NCBI GenBank assembly: GCA_002697505.1
Contig: NZWA01000034.1
Location: 25,857 to 56,394, forward strand
Direction: 5' to 3'
DNA length: 30,538 nucleotides
From: Flavobacteriales bacterium
GTDB lineage: Bacteria > Bacteroidota > Bacteroidia > Flavobacteriales > BACL11
Of this stretch, positions 1 to 6,986 are shown piece after piece. The notes beneath the pieces were generated by a model. It was not told the DNA's origin and did not search any database. It saw only the letters and a list, made by a program, of their open reading frames with translations. Positions within the stretch are counted from its first letter, which is position 1. Each line of letters opens with the position of its first letter. A program made the position numbers and the translations under genes.

Positions 1-1
1 T

Positions 2-496
2 ATGATTAAAATGAAATATTTAGTAACAAGTCTTATAATTGTTTTTACATTTTCTATTTGTTCTGCACAAAAAGTAAGAGTTAGAGCTAATAACAAAGTT
101 TTTAAAACAAATAAAAGACCTGTTGTTAAGACAAATAAAAGACCTGTTGTTAAGACAAATAAAAGACCTGTTGTTAAGTCAAATAAAAGACCTGTTGTTA
201 AGACAAATAAAAGACCAAATAAGCCAAGAGTAATATCGTCGGCGGTAAATATAGATAGAAATATCAATCACGTAGTAGTAAAAAAGCCAAGACGACCAGT
301 ATATATCAAAAGACCTACTTTAAAAAGACCTGGATTTTTCTGGATTGCAGGCGCTTGGGTTTGGAACGGTTTTAACTATGTTTGGGTTGATGGATATTGG
401 GAAAGAGAAAGATCTGATTGGTACTGGAGTGAAGGTTATTGGGAAATTACACCAAATGGATTTTACTGGGTTGATGGCTATTGGTATCAAATTTAA
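2..496 (+). CDS. Exported protein with TNKRPVVK tandem repeat and WxxGxW repeats
   Basis: The function is not known. The 164-residue product has a signal peptide ending near CSAQ (residues 20-23). A basic low-complexity region (36-72) holds three TNKRPVVK copies, one SNKRPVVK copy and a partial copy. The C-terminal part has four W-x-x-G-x-W motifs at 114-119, 128-133, 142-147 and 156-161, exactly 14 residues apart and rich in Trp and Tyr. The motif resembles the WxxGxW repeat of short exported bacterial proteins. An envelope or matrix-associated role is an inference from the signal peptide and the basic linker. The gene begins at the window edge. ATG at 2 and ATG at 11 are both possible starts, the second giving a cleaner signal peptide, and no upstream sequence is visible to decide. 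The next gene follows after 9 bases on the same strand. Confidence 0.8.
   Translation: MIKMKYLVTSLIIVFTFSICSAQKVRVRANNKVFKTNKRPVVKTNKRPVVKTNKRPVVKSNKRPVVKTNKRPNKPRVISSAVNIDRNINHVVVKKPRRPVYIKRPTLKRPGFFWIAGAWVWNGFNYVWVDGYWERERSDWYWSEGYWEITPNGFYWVDGYWYQI
107..217 (+). repeat. 24-bp in-frame tandem repeat
   Basis: Four contiguous 24-bp units begin at 107, 131, 155 and 179, followed by a 15-bp partial unit to 217. Each encodes T/S-N-K-R-P-V-V-K. The copies are nearly identical in nucleotide sequence, not only in protein, which points to recent expansion by slippage or unequal recombination. The unit is a multiple of three, so changes in copy number keep the reading frame. Confidence 0.95.
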
Positions 497-505
497 ATAT
501 ATATT

Positions 506-1081
506 ATGAAAAAATTATTGTTAGTTCTTTTAGTTTCAACTGTTTTCTTTTCGTGTGAAGAAAGTAGAACAGGTGGTTGTACGGATCCAATAGCTGAAAA
601 TTATAATGTTTTAGCTGATTATGATGACGGTACTTGTGTATATGTTTTAGGATGTACAGATCCTCAAGCTGATAATTGGGATCCAAATGCAACATTAGAA
701 ACAATTGATATTTGTAATTATAGCGCTGAGGTAGTTTTTTATTTAGATTATGCGACATCTGTATATATGCAAAATGCGGGTATTTCATTTTATGCTTTTT
801 ATGATAATAATGGCAATGATCCTTTAGGTTTCATTGATAATGATCATTATTGGTTATCACCTCCTCAATGTATACAAGAAAATGATTTTTCAAACTTAGT
901 TGTTGGACCATTATATTGGACTGGTAACTATGATAATTATGAAGCAAATTATACTTGGTCTGTGTTTGCAGATGATGGTAATATAGGAACTATAGTTACT
1001 GATATCATCTATCCTAATAGTTGTAATCCTTTAGTTTTAGAGCCGGGTATGATTAAAGATAATACTACCAAATTAGATTAA
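506..1081 (+). CDS. Lipoprotein with two GCTDP cysteine motifs
   Basis: This is a 191-residue exported protein of unknown function. The N-terminus is a lipoprotein signal: a hydrophobic stretch followed by FFSC, with Cys17 as the expected lipidated residue. Two related cysteine motifs follow. Each has GCTDP plus an A-x-N-Y/W core: GCTDPIAENY near residue 24, ending DDGTC, and GCTDPQADNW near residue 49, ending in a Cys-Asn. Such motifs recur in secreted Bacteroidota proteins. The C-terminal part (about 75-191) is acidic, rich in aromatic residues and Asn, contains two further cysteines and matches nothing I recognise. It lies 9 bases after the WxxGxW protein and is probably co-transcribed. 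Location in the outer or inner membrane facing the periplasm or surface is inferred from the lipobox. Confidence 0.85.
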   Translation: MKKLLLVLLVSTVFFSCEESRTGGCTDPIAENYNVLADYDDGTCVYVLGCTDPQADNWDPNATLETIDICNYSAEVVFYLDYATSVYMQNAGISFYAFYDNNGNDPLGFIDNDHYWLSPPQCIQENDFSNLVVGPLYWTGNYDNYEANYTWSVFADDGNIGTIVTDIIYPNSCNPLVLEPGMIKDNTTKLD

Positions 1082-1108
1082 CATAAATTCTATTTACTTT
1101 ATTAAATC

Positions 1109-2011
1109 ATGCTAAAAATTGCGTTTGATAAAATTTTTAAGCATCCATTGGATAAAAACCATAGATTTCCTATGGTTAAATACGAATTACTTCCCGAACA
1201 ACTATTAAGCGAAGGTACATGTAGCACTAATAATTTTTTTTCTCCTACATATATTGATGAAAAGGTAATTTTAGAAACACATAGTTTAGAATATTATCAA
1301 AGACTTACAAATTTTCAACTAAATAAAAAAGAACTTAGAGCTATTGGATTTCCTATGTCGGACGTTTTAGTTGAAAGAGAGAAAAAAATTGTTCAGGGTA
1401 CTCTAGAGGGTTCTTTATATGCTTTAAAAAATGGAGTTTCAATGAATATTGCTGGTGGGACACATCATGCTTTTTCAGATAGAGCGGAGGCTTTTTGTAT
1501 TCTAAATGATCAATCTGTAGCTGCAAATTATTTGATTAACAAGAATTATTGCAAAAGAGTTTTAATTTTAGATCTTGATGTACATCAAGGTAATGGAACC
1601 GCGGAGATATTTTCTTCAAATAAAAATGTGTTTACCGCATCGTTTCATGGTCAAAAAAATTATCCATTTAGAAAAGAAAAAAGTGATTTCGATTATGGTT
1701 TTGAAGATGGCGTTACAGATAAGTATTATTTATCGGTAATACAAAATGAAATTCCAAGACTAATAGATTCATTTGAACCTGATTTTATTTTTTATCTCTC
1801 AGGTGTCGATATAATTGAAAACGATAAATTAGGCAGATTATCTGTTTCTTTAAACGGTTGCAAAAAAAGAGATAAATTTGTTTTAAATTATTGCAAAAAG
1901 AATGGAATTCCATTACAAATAAGCATGGGAGGTGGTTACTCTCCTGATTTATCTGTAATTGTTGAGGCGCATGCTAACACATTTAGATTAGCTCAAGAAA
2001 TATATTTTTAA
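1109..2011 (+). CDS. Class IV (HDAC11-like) histone deacetylase family hydrolase
   Basis: This 300-residue protein is a zinc amidohydrolase of the arginase/deacetylase fold. The N-terminus carries the HRFPMVKYELLPEQLL-type sequence typical of class IV members. The active-site His pair is in GGTHH (H119, H120). The zinc ligands are expected at D157 and H159 in DLDVHQGNGT and at D234 in SGVD. The transition-state Tyr is expected in GGGY (Y277). All key residues are present, so it should be active. Bacterial relatives deacetylate small molecules such as polyamines or acetylated proteins; the substrate here cannot be read from sequence. A separate promoter at 2050 starts the next unit, so it need not be co-transcribed with the lipid genes downstream. 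Confidence 0.93.
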   Translation: MLKIAFDKIFKHPLDKNHRFPMVKYELLPEQLLSEGTCSTNNFFSPTYIDEKVILETHSLEYYQRLTNFQLNKKELRAIGFPMSDVLVEREKKIVQGTLEGSLYALKNGVSMNIAGGTHHAFSDRAEAFCILNDQSVAANYLINKNYCKRVLILDLDVHQGNGTAEIFSSNKNVFTASFHGQKNYPFRKEKSDFDYGFEDGVTDKYYLSVIQNEIPRLIDSFEPDFIFYLSGVDIIENDKLGRLSVSLNGCKKRDKFVLNYCKKNGIPLQISMGGGYSPDLSVIVEAHANTFRLAQEIYF

Positions 2012-2049
2012 ATATTACATTATTTATTTCGTCATCTTGTCTTAAGTTA

Positions 2050-2057
2050 TATATTTG
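2050..2057 (+). promoter_or_regulatory. -7 promoter box TATATTTG for the lipid cassette
   Basis: This is an exact match to the Bacteroidota -7 consensus TAnnTTTG. It ends only 4 bases before the ATG at 2062, so the transcript would be leaderless or nearly so. No clear -33 TTTG is seen at the usual spacing. Confidence 0.6.
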
Positions 2058-2061
2058 TGAT

Positions 2062-2865
2062 ATGAAGAAATTAATGTATACATTAATTTGCTTGTTTTTA
2101 TTTGTTAATATTTTTGCTGAAGAGGTAATTGTTATTGATACTACCAAGACAATATCTGATAAGAAAGCACTAGTAATACTAAACGGTTTTGGTGATTCGA
2201 AAAAAAACCGAAAAGTACAGAAGAAGTTTTTTCAGAATAAAGGTTATGATTTATTTATTCCTAAATACGTAAAAAGAAAATCTATAGAACTGACTCAGCA
2301 GACCTTTACATATTTTTATTACAGCAACAATCTAGATAATTATAAAGAAGTAAATTTTTTATGCTATATAGTTGGGGGCTTGATATTAAACAAGCACATA
2401 GAGAAGAATGGTAAAGGAAAAATCACTAAAATTATATATGATAGAAGCCCAATTCAAGAAAGAGCAGCTAAAGTTGCGACAAAGAAACTACCAATAATTT
2501 CTCGAATAATGTATGGTAAAGTATTGTCTGATTTTAGTAAAGAAAAGCTAGTTTCATTAACTAATGATAAAGAGTTAGATATTGGTTTAATTATTGAAAA
2601 CAAAGCAACAAGATTAATGAGGTTTTTTGAAAAATCTGCAGCTAAATATGGTGAGTATCATTTTAATGCTACACAAATTGAAAGTAATTATGATGATTTT
2701 ATACACACTATTCTTGATCATGACCTAATGTATACTAGATTTGATATAATAGGAGATGAAATTTTTTATTTTTTGCAAAACAGCAAATTTCCTGTTAATT
2801 CAAGACGAGAAAAATATCATTGGAATCCTTTTGAAAAAATTAAAATAGATGATATCAATTTATAA
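2062..2865 (+). CDS. Exported alpha/beta-hydrolase-like protein of lipid cassette
   Basis: The function is unknown. The 267-residue product starts with a signal peptide (about residues 1-19, ending IFAE). The segment ALVILNGFGDSKKN (36-49) and the later GYDLFIPKY resemble the first strands of an alpha/beta hydrolase. The place where the nucleophile elbow G-x-S-x-G-G is expected reads C101-Y-I-V-G-G, with no serine. A late His-rich segment (H215, H220, D221) might correspond to the catalytic His region. It may therefore be a non-catalytic relative, or the fold assignment may be wrong. Its 3' end overlaps the phosphatidyltransferase gene by 17 bases, so a role tied to that lipid pathway is likely. 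An unexported start is not evident. Confidence 0.7.
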   Translation: MKKLMYTLICLFLFVNIFAEEVIVIDTTKTISDKKALVILNGFGDSKKNRKVQKKFFQNKGYDLFIPKYVKRKSIELTQQTFTYFYYSNNLDNYKEVNFLCYIVGGLILNKHIEKNGKGKITKIIYDRSPIQERAAKVATKKLPIISRIMYGKVLSDFSKEKLVSLTNDKELDIGLIIENKATRLMRFFEKSAAKYGEYHFNATQIESNYDDFIHTILDHDLMYTRFDIIGDEIFYFLQNSKFPVNSRREKYHWNPFEKIKIDDINL

Positions 2866-3451
2866 AATAAAACCAAAATTTCAGAGACTATTGATGCCTT
2901 TGTTAAAGTTGTTTAAAAAGCTGGGTATCAGTCCAAATACCATCACATTTTCTTCAATGTTATTATCCTTTTTATTGTCATACTTTCTTTGGAATGCATT
3001 TGAAAACTCGTTGTACTTTTTATTTGTTGCATTTGGGTTACTCTTTAGAATGATGTTGAATGCTTTGGATGGTATGATGGCTCGTATCTATAATCTTCAA
3101 TCTAAAAAAGGTGAAGTTTTAAATGAAGTTGGGGATATAATTTCTGATACATCAATTTATTTCCCTCTAATTTTGTTTGATTCAATAGAAATTGAATTAG
3201 CAATAATTTTTATTATACTTTCTATAATAAATGAGTTTTGTGGATTACTTGCTAAAGTTGTTTCTGGAAATAGAAGGTATGATGGACCAATGGGGAAGAG
3301 CGATAGAGCATTTTTGATAGGTCTTATTTGTATAATATATTATTTTACAAATAAAATAGATCCATATATGAACACTATAATATTTGCAGCTTCAATTTTG
3401 ATGATTATAAGCTCATATCTTCGACTAACTAAATCTATAACAAATGAATAA
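2849..3451 (+). CDS. CDP-alcohol phosphatidyltransferase, YnbA-like
   Basis: This 200-residue multi-pass inner-membrane enzyme would replace CMP on a CDP-linked lipid with an alcohol to form a phospholipid. The family motif is D-x2-D-G-x2-A-R-x8-G-x3-D-x3-D. Here it runs from N71 to D96: D74, G75, A78, R79, G88 and D96 are in register, but the first and third Asp are Asn (N71 and N92). I recall the same NALDG pattern in the poorly characterised E. coli YnbA type, so this is probably a subfamily mark and not damage. The head-group acceptor is unknown. The gene overlaps its neighbours by 17 and 8 bases, which indicates translational coupling, and is followed by a CdsA-type gene as in the ynbAB pair. 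Confidence 0.85.
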   Translation: MISIYKIKPKFQRLLMPLLKLFKKLGISPNTITFSSMLLSFLLSYFLWNAFENSLYFLFVAFGLLFRMMLNALDGMMARIYNLQSKKGEVLNEVGDIISDTSIYFPLILFDSIEIELAIIFIILSIINEFCGLLAKVVSGNRRYDGPMGKSDRAFLIGLICIIYYFTNKIDPYMNTIIFAASILMIISSYLRLTKSITNE

Positions 3452-4397
3452 AATTATAAATAGCATTGATTTAAATGCAGAGATTCAGTGGGTAATAGCA
3501 ATAATATTATCAATATTAGTTATTGCTACAACAACTTTTTGGATTTGGAATAAATTTAAGCCAAGTAAATTAGTAAATGAAATGATCTTGCGAACAAGAT
3601 CATGGTGGGGAATGTGTTTTATCTTTCTTTTTGCAGCAACAGTTAACCCAATAATTACCTACATAGGTTTAGCATTTTTATCTTTTTTTACATTAAGAGA
3701 AGTTTATACTTTGCTAGATCTACGTGATTCTGATAGAACAACACTCTTATTATGCTATTTCTCAATACCTATTCAATATTATTTTGCATATCAAGGTTGG
3801 TACACTATGTTTTTAATTTTTATTCCTGTTTTCATGTTTATCATAATTCCATTCTTTTTGGTAATGGCTGGTGATACAAAAGATATTATTCGTTCAATGT
3901 GTATTTTGCCAACATCATTAATGTTAGGAATATTTGGAATTAGCCACTTAGCTTTATTAGTTAGTTTTCCAGAAATGAATAATGATAACATTTCCGGAAA
4001 GGCACTTCTTTTATTTTTAATTTTTATAACTGAAGCAAATGATATTATGCAATATGTATTTGGTAAGCTTTTTGGAAAACATAAGATTCTACCAAAAGTA
4101 AGTCCTAACAAAACTTGGGAAGGATTTATCGGAGGGGTTTTATCGACTACTGCTATTGGATATTTTATGGGCTTTCTGACTCCTCTTAGTTCAATAGAAC
4201 TGATTTTAATTAGTTTTTGTATTGCAATTTTTGGTTTTATGGGTGATGCTATTATTTCAGCTGTTAAAAGAGATTTTGGAGTAAAGGATATGGGAAATAC
4301 AATTCCTGGGCACGGAGGTTTTTTAGATCGTATTGATAGTTTGTCTACAACATCTTCTCCGTTTTTTCATCTGATTTACTTTTTAGTTATTGTATAA
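3444..4397 (+). CDS. Phosphatidate cytidylyltransferase family (CdsA/YnbB-like)
   Basis: The 317-residue protein has about eight hydrophobic segments and would make CDP-diacylglycerol from phosphatidate and CTP in the inner membrane. The full CDS signature is present at residues 272-298: S-A-V-K-R, then K-D, then PGHGGFLDRID. The motif SPNKTWEG (220-227) and the E-x-N-D-x3-Y segment (197-204) are also typical. It ends shortly after the signature. Its start lies within the end of the phosphatidyltransferase gene, and its stop abuts the acyltransferase start. Being fused into this cassette suggests it serves that pathway and is not the sole housekeeping cdsA, which would have to lie elsewhere; this is an inference. 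Confidence 0.92.
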   Translation: MNKIINSIDLNAEIQWVIAIILSILVIATTTFWIWNKFKPSKLVNEMILRTRSWWGMCFIFLFAATVNPIITYIGLAFLSFFTLREVYTLLDLRDSDRTTLLLCYFSIPIQYYFAYQGWYTMFLIFIPVFMFIIIPFFLVMAGDTKDIIRSMCILPTSLMLGIFGISHLALLVSFPEMNNDNISGKALLLFLIFITEANDIMQYVFGKLFGKHKILPKVSPNKTWEGFIGGVLSTTAIGYFMGFLTPLSSIELILISFCIAIFGFMGDAIISAVKRDFGVKDMGNTIPGHGGFLDRIDSLSTTSSPFFHLIYFLVIV

Positions 4398-5033
4398 ATG
4401 AAAAAATTAATATTAATTCTAATCTATACTATTTTTTGGAGAAATTTTCTAAAAATATTTATCGGATTAAAATATTATAACAGAAACGTACTTAAAAAAA
4501 AGAAGCAATTTATTTTAATCGCTAATCACAATAGCCATATCGATACCATGGCAATTATGAGCTCTATTCCATCAAGATATATCCATAGGGTTCATCCCAT
4601 TGCGGCTGCAGATTTCTTTGGAGGTAGCAAGTTTAAGGAAAAATTAATGAGATATATGGTTAACGCAACATTAATTCCTAGAAAAAGAGCTGAATCTAAG
4701 GAAGATGTTGATCCTATACAAGTTATGAGTAATTTAATAGAAAAAGGAAGATCAATAATAGTTTACCCGGAAGGTTCAAGAGGAGTTCCGGGTGTAATGA
4801 CAGACTTTAAAAAAGGTATTGGATATTTAATAAATAAACACCCACATGTCGACGTGGTTCCAGTTTATCTTGATGGAATACATAAAACATTACCTAAAGG
4901 CAAAAATTTAATCTTACCATACAATTGTAAAATAATATTTGGAGATTCGATTCAATTCGATTCTTTTGAAGTGGATAATATTGTTAAAAAGTCTAAGGAT
5001 GAGTTTAATAAACTAATAAAAAATAGATCATGA
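4398..5033 (+). CDS. 1-acyl-glycerol-3-phosphate acyltransferase family (PlsC-like)
   Basis: The 211-residue lysophospholipid acyltransferase would add an acyl chain to a lysophosphatidate-type acceptor at the inner membrane. An N-terminal hydrophobic segment (about 3-24) is followed by the catalytic H-x4-D box (H44-D49 in NHNSHID). The acceptor-binding box is PEGSRG (124-129). A third block with VVPVYLDG (153-160) also fits the family. The length is usual. The ATG follows the preceding stop with no gap, and the stop overlaps the next start by 4 bases (ATGA). Together with the two upstream genes it completes a phosphatidate to CDP-diacylglycerol to phospholipid series. Confidence 0.92.
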   Translation: MKKLILILIYTIFWRNFLKIFIGLKYYNRNVLKKKKQFILIANHNSHIDTMAIMSSIPSRYIHRVHPIAAADFFGGSKFKEKLMRYMVNATLIPRKRAESKEDVDPIQVMSNLIEKGRSIIVYPEGSRGVPGVMTDFKKGIGYLINKHPHVDVVPVYLDGIHKTLPKGKNLILPYNCKIIFGDSIQFDSFEVDNIVKKSKDEFNKLIKNRS

Positions 5034-5434
5034 AAAAATTTATACTAATATGTCTTTCACCAATTATGATGTTGGGACAAGATTGGACTAACGAAAGTGT
5101 TTCTGATGTTGTGACACCTAAATCTAAAAAAAATATAATAATGAAATCATCTGCTCATTACAAAAAAGGTATTAGTAAAATAGAAGGTAAGCTTTATCTA
5201 TCTGCTAATAAGCTAGAGTTTAAAACTTTAATGATTTCACTTCGAACAGAAAAATTTGATATCAACTTAGAGGATATTTCTTCAGTTTCTTTAGCATGGA
5301 CAAAATTTTTTGGTTTATTTCCTCTATTGCCTAATTCAATTCTTATTAAGACAAAAATTGATAAGAGTTATAAGTTCACTGTTAAAAACAGTAAGAAATG
5401 GGTTAGTTCCATAAATAATCTGATTGATAAGTAA
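5030..5434 (+). CDS. Small exported GRAM/PH-like protein
   Basis: The 134-residue protein has a short N-terminal hydrophobic stretch ending LGQ (about residue 17), which looks like a signal peptide. The rest has the layout of a GRAM-type PH-like fold: EGKLYLSANKLEF (52-64), an I-x-L-x-D-I strand (78-83), SILIKTKIDKSYKF (103-116) and a final helix with a Trp (W124). GRAM domains commonly bind lipids or membranes, which would suit its place at the end of the lipid cassette. The assignment rests on the strand pattern only and is tentative. It overlaps the acyltransferase gene by 4 bases. Confidence 0.65.
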   Translation: MKKFILICLSPIMMLGQDWTNESVSDVVTPKSKKNIIMKSSAHYKKGISKIEGKLYLSANKLEFKTLMISLRTEKFDINLEDISSVSLAWTKFFGLFPLLPNSILIKTKIDKSYKFTVKNSKKWVSSINNLIDK

Positions 5435-5461
5435 TAACAAATAAATAATGAAAAAATAATT

Positions 5462-5863
5462 ATGAATACGTATGAAGTTAAATACCAAGGAGATTTAAGA
5501 ACTACCGCTACTCATTTAGATTCCGGAACAATAATAAAAACAGATGCGCCAAAGGATAATCACGGTCTAGGAGAAACATTTTCTCCAACAGACATGTTAT
5601 GCTCCGCTTTGGCAAGTTGTATTTTAACTATTATGGCTATTGCTGTTGAAAAAAATAATATTGATATTAAAGGAACTTTAGCAAAAGTTAAAAAAACAAT
5701 GGGAAATAATCCAAGGAGAATAACAAAAATACAAGTCGATATAATTTTTCCTAAAGATTATGATTCTAAAACAAAAACAATTTTAGAAAGAGCTGCTTTT
5801 AACTGCCCAGTTCATCATTCTATTTCTGAAAACATAGATAAAAGTATTTCCTTCTTATATTAA
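5462..5863 (+). CDS. OsmC family peroxide-reducing protein
   Basis: The 133-residue cytoplasmic protein belongs to the OsmC/Ohr family, whose members reduce organic or inorganic hydroperoxides with two cysteines. The first catalytic Cys is in LASC (C53) and the second in NCPVHHS (C115); both are present with the expected surroundings. The N-terminal segment with D-A-P-K-D-N-H-G (28-35) and the SPTDML helix start are typical of the OsmC, not the Ohr, branch. Length is normal. It follows the GRAM-like gene after 27 bases, so it may be read from the lipid cassette transcript; no -7 box is seen directly upstream. Confidence 0.92.
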   Translation: MNTYEVKYQGDLRTTATHLDSGTIIKTDAPKDNHGLGETFSPTDMLCSALASCILTIMAIAVEKNNIDIKGTLAKVKKTMGNNPRRITKIQVDIIFPKDYDSKTKTILERAAFNCPVHHSISENIDKSISFLY

Positions 5864-5880
5864 AAAACAATAGATTCAAA

Positions 5881-6783
5881 ATGAAAAAACTACTACTTAT
5901 ACTACTTTGTTTACCTGTGATTGGATTTGGACAGAAAACTTACGTCCCTGATAATATGTTTGAATATTGCTTGGAAGGTATGGGTATGGGTGATGGCGTT
6001 CCACTAAATGATTCTGTGTTTACTTCTGCTGTTGATACGTTATCACTTTTAGACATAAGTTTTAATCTTGGAACGCCTATAGGTAATCTAATAGGTATTG
6101 AAGATTTTACCAATTTACAGCGATTAGAAATTAAATTTCAAAATATTGATAGTGTTGATCTTTCAAATAATTATTTTCTTAATTATATTCACCTTCGAGA
6201 CAATCATCTGATGTATGTTAATGTACAAAATTTGTCTAACTTATCTACTTTAATATTGGATGAAAATCAAATATCTCATATTGATTTAACTACAAATCCT
6301 CAAATAAATTATTTTGCCTGTCAATATAATAATATAAATAGTTTGGATTTGAGTAATCAAACTTATTTACAAGGTTTACATTGTTGGGATAATAATATTT
6401 CTAGTTTAGATTTATCAAATAATATATGGCTAACTTATCTAAATGCAGAAAATAACTCACTAACTGAGTTGGATATAAGAAATGGAAATAATTTACAATT
6501 TACAGAGTTTAAAGTACAGGGAAATGATGATTTATATTGTATAGATGTGGATAATGTTATTTGGTCAAATAATAACTGGAATTTTTTACCTAACAATAAT
6601 ATATCACCTTGGACTTATTTTAGTGAAAATTGTAATTCTACTTCAATACAAGAACAAACTATAAACAAAGAACTTTTTAAAGTAACAGATTTATTAGGTA
6701 GAGAATCTAAACCTCAAACTAATACTCCTCTGATTGAAATATATAATGATGGCTCAACAGAAAAGAAAATAATTATTGAGTAA
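5881..6783 (+). CDS. Secreted leucine-rich-repeat protein with sorting-like C-terminus
   Basis: The 300-residue protein has a signal peptide ending GFGQ (about residue 18). After it comes a TYVPDNMFEYCL segment, the usual lead-in to Bacteroidota LRR proteins. Repeats of about 21 residues with L-x-x-L-x-L and N-x-I-x-x-L-D-L-S patterns occupy about 55-215. Four repeats are clear between 95 and 200. The last 35 residues (266-300) read LFKVTDLLGRE, then NTP, then IYNDGSTEKKIIIE. This pattern resembles the C-terminal tails of type IX secretion cargo in marine Flavobacteria, so export across the outer membrane is inferred. The binding partner is unknown. Confidence 0.85.
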   Translation: MKKLLLILLCLPVIGFGQKTYVPDNMFEYCLEGMGMGDGVPLNDSVFTSAVDTLSLLDISFNLGTPIGNLIGIEDFTNLQRLEIKFQNIDSVDLSNNYFLNYIHLRDNHLMYVNVQNLSNLSTLILDENQISHIDLTTNPQINYFACQYNNINSLDLSNQTYLQGLHCWDNNISSLDLSNNIWLTYLNAENNSLTELDIRNGNNLQFTEFKVQGNDDLYCIDVDNVIWSNNNWNFLPNNNISPWTYFSENCNSTSIQEQTINKELFKVTDLLGRESKPQTNTPLIEIYNDGSTEKKIIIE

Positions 6784-6898
6784 TTTTAAACAAAAAGTTA
6801 TTAACTATTTAATCATTTTTATATAAAATATTGTCCTGTTATTTGTCCTGCAAAATTATTTTATCAATAATTATACTAGCAGAATCGGATAAAAAATG
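6784..6898. other. Non-coding stretch between LRR gene and tRNA-Ser
   Basis: This 115-base AT-rich stretch holds an octamer direct repeat, TTGTCCTG at 6831-6838 and 6843-6850, and a hairpin at 6854-6872. A run of six A at 6891-6896 gives six T just 3' of the tRNA on the minus strand. An apparent 63-codon reading frame at 6831-7022 is the antisense of the tRNA and is not a gene. Confidence 0.7.
6854..6872. terminator. AT-only hairpin, possible weak terminator
   Basis: The 7-bp stem is AATTATT/AATAATT with loop TTATC. Read on the minus strand it is followed by TTTT and lies downstream of tRNA-Ser. The stem is all A-T, so termination strength is doubtful. Confidence 0.3.
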
Positions 6899-6985
6899 CG
6901 GTGAGGAAGGGATTCGAACCCCCGAAACGATTTCTCGTTTACACGCTTTCCAAGCGTGCGCCTTAAGCCACTCGGCCACCTCACC
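6899..6985 (-). tRNA. tRNA-Ser (anticodon GGA)
   Basis: The minus strand folds as a class II tRNA of 87 bases. The acceptor stem is GGTGAGG/CCTCACC with discriminator G. The D-arm contains GGCCGAGTGGCTTAAGGC, and the anticodon arm CGCTT-GGA-AAGCG reads GGA. A long variable arm, GTAAACGAGAAATCGTTTC, marks it as serine. The T-arm is GGGGGTTCGAATCCCTT. The genome reads G-CA after the acceptor, so a full CCA tail is not encoded and must be added by the CCA enzyme. Its 5' end lies one base after the ansA stop on the same strand, so it is probably processed from the tatD-ansA transcript. Confidence 0.97.
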
Positions 6986-6986
6986 T

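Noticed and set aside
107..217. Possible CRISPR-like or regulatory repeat array
   Set aside because: The units are contiguous with no spacers, and all are in frame inside an exported protein gene.
504..788. 94-codon minus-strand frame opposite the lipoprotein gene
   Set aside because: Its composition is an antisense shadow of an AT-rich gene, with no recognisable motif.
6831..6850. Direct repeat TTGTCCTG as an operator or attachment site near a tRNA
   Set aside because: Only two octamer copies 12 bases apart, no integrase or flanking mobile gene, and no copy of the tRNA end elsewhere in the window.
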